Both the position numbers and the translations under genes were made by a program. The notes under the pieces were generated by a model, which searched no databases, was not told the DNA's origin, and saw only the letters and a program-made list of their open reading frames with translations. This document shows, piece after piece, positions 61,453-64,000 of a DNA stretch of 64,000 nt (the stretch's first letter is position 1; the number at the start of each line of letters is the position of its first letter). The DNA is from Luteimonas cucumeris (lineage in GTDB: Bacteria; Pseudomonadota; Gammaproteobacteria; Xanthomonadales; Xanthomonadaceae): NCBI RefSeq assembly GCF_007830035.1, contig NZ_VLKN01000004.1, positions 400,900 through 464,899 of the forward strand, read 5' to 3'.

Positions 61453-62928
61453 TCAACCCGCGCCGTTCAACTCGTGCTCCAGCAGAAAGCGCGCCTTGAC
61501 GGCCTGCGGCTGCTCGGGGTGCCGCTCGACCAGCCCACGCAGCACGCGTGCCTGGGCCTGACGCGCCTGCCGGTCGCGGTAGCCGAGGGCCAGCTCGAAC
61601 CACAGCTGCGCCTGCACGGCGGCGGGGACGCGACCGACATCGCCTGCGTCCAGCAACGCTTCGGCCGCATCGAGTGCGCCGGCGCCGATCCAGCGCTTCA
61701 ACAGCGCGTGGCGCTCGTCGTCATTCAGCACAACCCCGGCCTTCTCCAGCTCGGCGAGCGCTTCGCGTTGCGCCTGCACGCCGCTCGCGTCGTCGGCGGT
61801 CAGCGCGAGCAGTTCCCGAGCACGCTGCAGCAGCCGATCACGCCGGCCCGCATTGCGCGCCGCCCGGTACAACGCCAGCCGCACGTCGAAACGCTGCGGC
61901 TGCTCGCGTGCCAGTTCGTCGAGCAAGGCCTCCGCCTCGACCAGTTGCATCCGCCCCAGGTGCGCCTGCGCGCGTTCCCAGCGCGTGTCCTGCGCTTCCG
62001 CCGCGGCGGCGTCGCGTATGAAGCCGTCGCGCACCTGTCCGGTGGCGACCAGCACCGCGCCCAGCAGCGCACCACTGACCAGGCCGCCGGCATGGGCATC
62101 GAAGCCGATGCCGAGGTCGTCGTTGGCGAGCAGGTTGTAGACCTCCCAGCCCAGCCATACCGGCAACAGCCAGATCGCGGGTGCGCGCACGTAGTCGAAG
62201 ACCACGCCGAACCAGTAGAAGAATCGCACCGGCTGCCGGCCCCAGACCACGCAGAACGCGCCCATCAGTGCCGCGATCGCGCCCGAGGCACCGAGCCCGC
62301 CTCCGCCATCGCCCCAGCGCCACCAGAGCGACGCGAGGCTCGCGCCCATTGCGCCAAGCAGATACACGCCGAGGAACCGCAGCGGACCCAGTGCACCCTC
62401 CACCAGCAGACCGAGCGCCATCAGGAAGATCATGTTGCCGATCAGGTGCATCACGTCGCCGTGCAGGAACGCCGACGCGAACATGCGCCACGGATCGGCC
62501 TCGGAACTGCGCGCGATGTGGCGCAGGGTGAACACCTCGTCCCGCAGCGCCTCGTAGCGTGATCGCAACGGGCGCCAGCGTTCCAGCTCGGTCGCGTCCT
62601 CGAACAGAGCGCCGTCGTGCAGTGCGCGGCTGAAGGCAACATCGTTCAGCGTCCGCATCGCCACGTAACCGGCGCGCCGGGCCGCCGGCACTGCGCGCAG
62701 TTCGGCCAGGGCCTCGTGCTGCTGTGTATCGCGCAGGTGCTTCTCGTAAGCCTGGATCTCGAACGTCCCCAGGTCGTGCTCGACGTAGAACCGCTGCAAC
62801 TGACCAATGCGCTTCGTGTCGCCGCCCTGCAGCGTCAGGAAGACGAAGGCGTTCACCAGCACCAGCAGCATGGTCACGATCGGAAAGGTGGCGCGCGTGA
62901 GCGGCTGGTGCAGCGGCAGGATCAGCAT
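61453..62928 (-). CDS. Rhomboid intramembrane serine protease with helical tail
   Basis: The 491-residue protein has a six-helix rhomboid core (about 15-310) with the nucleophile in GASGAIAALMG and the catalytic His in GFDAHAGG, then a soluble tail (from about 320) of helical repeat type with QAHLGRMQLVEAEALLDELA. An insert of about 100 residues lies between the first helix and the rest. It should cleave membrane proteins. Target unknown. The gene converges on the previous one. Confidence 0.9.
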   Translation of the reverse strand: MLILPLHQPLTRATFPIVTMLLVLVNAFVFLTLQGGDTKRIGQLQRFYVEHDLGTFEIQAYEKHLRDTQQHEALAELRAVPAARRAGYVAMRTLNDVAFSRALHDGALFEDATELERWRPLRSRYEALRDEVFTLRHIARSSEADPWRMFASAFLHGDVMHLIGNMIFLMALGLLVEGALGPLRFLGVYLLGAMGASLASLWWRWGDGGGGLGASGAIAALMGAFCVVWGRQPVRFFYWFGVVFDYVRAPAIWLLPVWLGWEVYNLLANDDLGIGFDAHAGGLVSGALLGAVLVATGQVRDGFIRDAAAAEAQDTRWERAQAHLGRMQLVEAEALLDELAREQPQRFDVRLALYRAARNAGRRDRLLQRARELLALTADDASGVQAQREALAELEKAGVVLNDDERHALLKRWIGAGALDAAEALLDAGDVGRVPAAVQAQLWFELALGYRDRQARQAQARVLRGLVERHPEQPQAVKARFLLEHELNGAG

Positions 62929-63026
62929 GCGATGTCATTCCCCCTGGAACGCCGCAAAGCCTCGGCGATCGCGCCAGGTTGCGCAAGCCATCCCGCCTGC
63001 GCTCACCAAACCCCTTCAACCCGTCG

Positions 63027-64000
63027 TCAATGTTCGCGCAGATAGTCGACCACGCGATCGGCCAGGACCTCGGGACTTTCCTGGGCCGTGGACAGCTGCA
63101 TTTCCGCTGCCAGCGGCGGCTCGTACGGCGAGTCGATGCCGGTGAAGTTGCGCAGCTGGCCGGCGCGGGCCTTGGCGTACAGGCCCTTCGGATCACGTTG
63201 TTCGGCGATGGCCAGCGGCGTGTCGACGTGGATCTCGACGAACTCGCCTTCGCCGAAGAGGGCGCGCGCCATGTCGCGTTCGGCGCGGAACGGGGAGATG
63301 AAGCTGACCAGCACGATCAGCCCGGCATCGGTCATCAGCCGCGCCACTTCCGCCACCCGGCGGATGTTCTCCACCCGGTCCTCGTCGGTGAAGCCCAGGT
63401 CCTTGTTCAGGCCATGGCGCAGGTTGTCGCCGTCCAGCACGTAGGTGTGATACCCCAGCGCGTGCAGGCGTTGATCGACCCGGTTGGCGATGGTCGACTT
63501 GCCGGCGCCGGACAGGCCGGTGAACCACAGGCAGCGCGGCGACTGGCCCTTGGCCAGGGCGCGGGCACGGCGGTCCAGCGCCAGGTGCTGCCAGTGCACG
63601 TTGTGCGCGCGGCGCAGCGCAAAATCGATCGTGCCGCAGGCCACCGTGGCCTGGCTTTGCCGATCCACCAGGATGAAGCCGCCCAGGGTGCGGTCGTCGC
63701 GGTAGGCCTCGAACGCGATGGCGCGGTCCAGGTTGAGGTTGCAGTAGGCCACCTCGTTGAGTTCCAGCCGCTTGGCCGCCAGCGGCTCCTGGGTGTTGAT
63801 GTCGACCCGGTACTTGATCTCGGTGACCTGGGCGATGGCCGCGGTGGTGCCCAGCTGCAGCCGGTACGGACGGCCCGGCAGCAGCGCGGCGCGGTCCAGC
63901 CACAGCAGGTGCACGGCGAACTGGTCGGCCACGGCCGGGGCGTGGTGGGCCGCGGCCACGACATCGCCGCGGCTGATGTCCAGGTCATCGCGCAGGGTCA
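63027..64000 (-). CDS. cysNC: Bifunctional sulfate adenylyltransferase subunit 1/APS kinase (CysN/CysC), 3' part
   Basis: The frame is open to the window edge, so the 5' part lies beyond it. The visible 323 residues start in the C-terminal beta-barrel domain of CysN ([28 protein letters not shown]) and continue into the APS kinase domain CysC with the P-loop [19 protein letters not shown] and [10 protein letters not shown]. This is the fused form found in Xanthomonadaceae. It activates sulfate to PAPS. The rest of the sulfate operon would lie to the right. Confidence 0.92.
   Translation of the reverse strand, partial: TLRDDLDISRGDVVAAAHHAPAVADQFAVHLLWLDRAALLPGRPYRLQLGTTAAIAQVTEIKYRVDINTQEPLAAKRLELNEVAYCNLNLDRAIAFEAYRDDRTLGGFILVDRQSQATVACGTIDFALRRAHNVHWQHLALDRRARALAKGQSPRCLWFTGLSGAGKSTIANRVDQRLHALGYHTYVLDGDNLRHGLNKDLGFTDEDRVENIRRVAEVARLMTDAGLIVLVSFISPFRAERDMARALFGEGEFVEIHVDTPLAIAEQRDPKGLYAKARAGQLRNFTGIDSPYEPPLAAEMQLSTAQESPEVLADRVVDYLREH

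Noticed and set aside
1..64000. Insertion sequences, prophage genes or attachment sites
   Set aside because: No transposase, integrase or terminal inverted repeat of an IS type was seen; the tRNA has no neighbouring duplication.
1..64000. Riboswitch or T-box leader, including upstream of trpS
   Set aside because: The sequences before the operon starts show no conserved aptamer core that I could recognise.

Overview
The window is high-GC gammaproteobacterial chromosome, most like the Lysobacteraceae/Xanthomonadaceae (Lysobacter, Luteimonas or Xanthomonas relatives). Four things point there: tandem GGGAATC heptads between genes, a tryptophan 2,3-dioxygenase whose haem-site histidines fall at residues 55 and 240 as in the Xanthomonas enzyme, the hppD/hmgA/marR arrangement, and TonB receptors beside two-component systems. 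Genus is inference. No insertion sequence, prophage or CRISPR array was seen. The only RNA gene found is one tRNA-Thr.

Layout. 0-9.5 kb: the end of a DMT exporter, an epimerase-like protein, a complete group-2 Mrp Na+/H+ antiporter operon (AB fusion, C, D, E, F, G), a Ca2+/Na+ exchanger and a lipoprotein. 9.5-20.7 kb: amino-acid catabolism, with homogentisate and 4-hydroxyphenylpyruvate dioxygenases, a divergent MarR regulator, a POT peptide transporter, tryptophan 2,3-dioxygenase, and a pyruvate/2-oxoacid dehydrogenase operon (E1 alpha, E1 beta, a small SH3-like gene, E2). 20.7-31.2 kb: housekeeping and small genes, including a diguanylate cyclase, trpS with an extra C-terminal domain, csbD, an entericidin-like lipoprotein, arginase, a rhodanese, tRNA-Thr, the plsY-birA-coaX-SPOR operon and mtfA. 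31.3-40.7 kb: two PepSY/response-regulator/histidine-kinase modules, an arginine-deiminase-like protein, dusA and a TonB receptor. 40.7-59.8 kb: a large inositol and inositol-phosphate locus. 60-64 kb: a membrane protein with a repeat-like tail, a rhomboid protease and the 3' part of cysNC.

The most interesting part is 40.7-59.8 kb. A full myo-inositol catabolic set (iolA, B, D, E, an IolC-DUF2090 fusion, two iolG-like dehydrogenases and an RpiR regulator) sits with a secreted two-domain beta-propeller phytase, a divergently transcribed TonB receptor, a Tat-exported PhoD-like phosphatase, a cytoplasmic inositol monophosphatase and an OPA-family organophosphate transporter. Short [G/C]GAA-N6-TTCCA sites lie in front of the transporter, in the regulator/dehydrogenase gap and in the receptor/phytase gap, with a weaker version before iolC. 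The inferred pathway is: phytate captured outside the cell, dephosphorylated in the periplasm, inositol monophosphate imported by the OPA carrier, dephosphorylated by the monophosphatase, and oxidised by the Iol enzymes. The parts are well supported by sequence; the integrated pathway and shared regulation are inference.

Intergenic DNA holds several repeat families: heptad arrays (GGGAATC, predicted G-quadruplex formers, and a related GTGATTC type), imperfect palindromes carrying GTCATCCCGA and GAGGGATCTGCT arms that often follow a heptad array, and a degenerate 21-bp-period array downstream of the second iolG.
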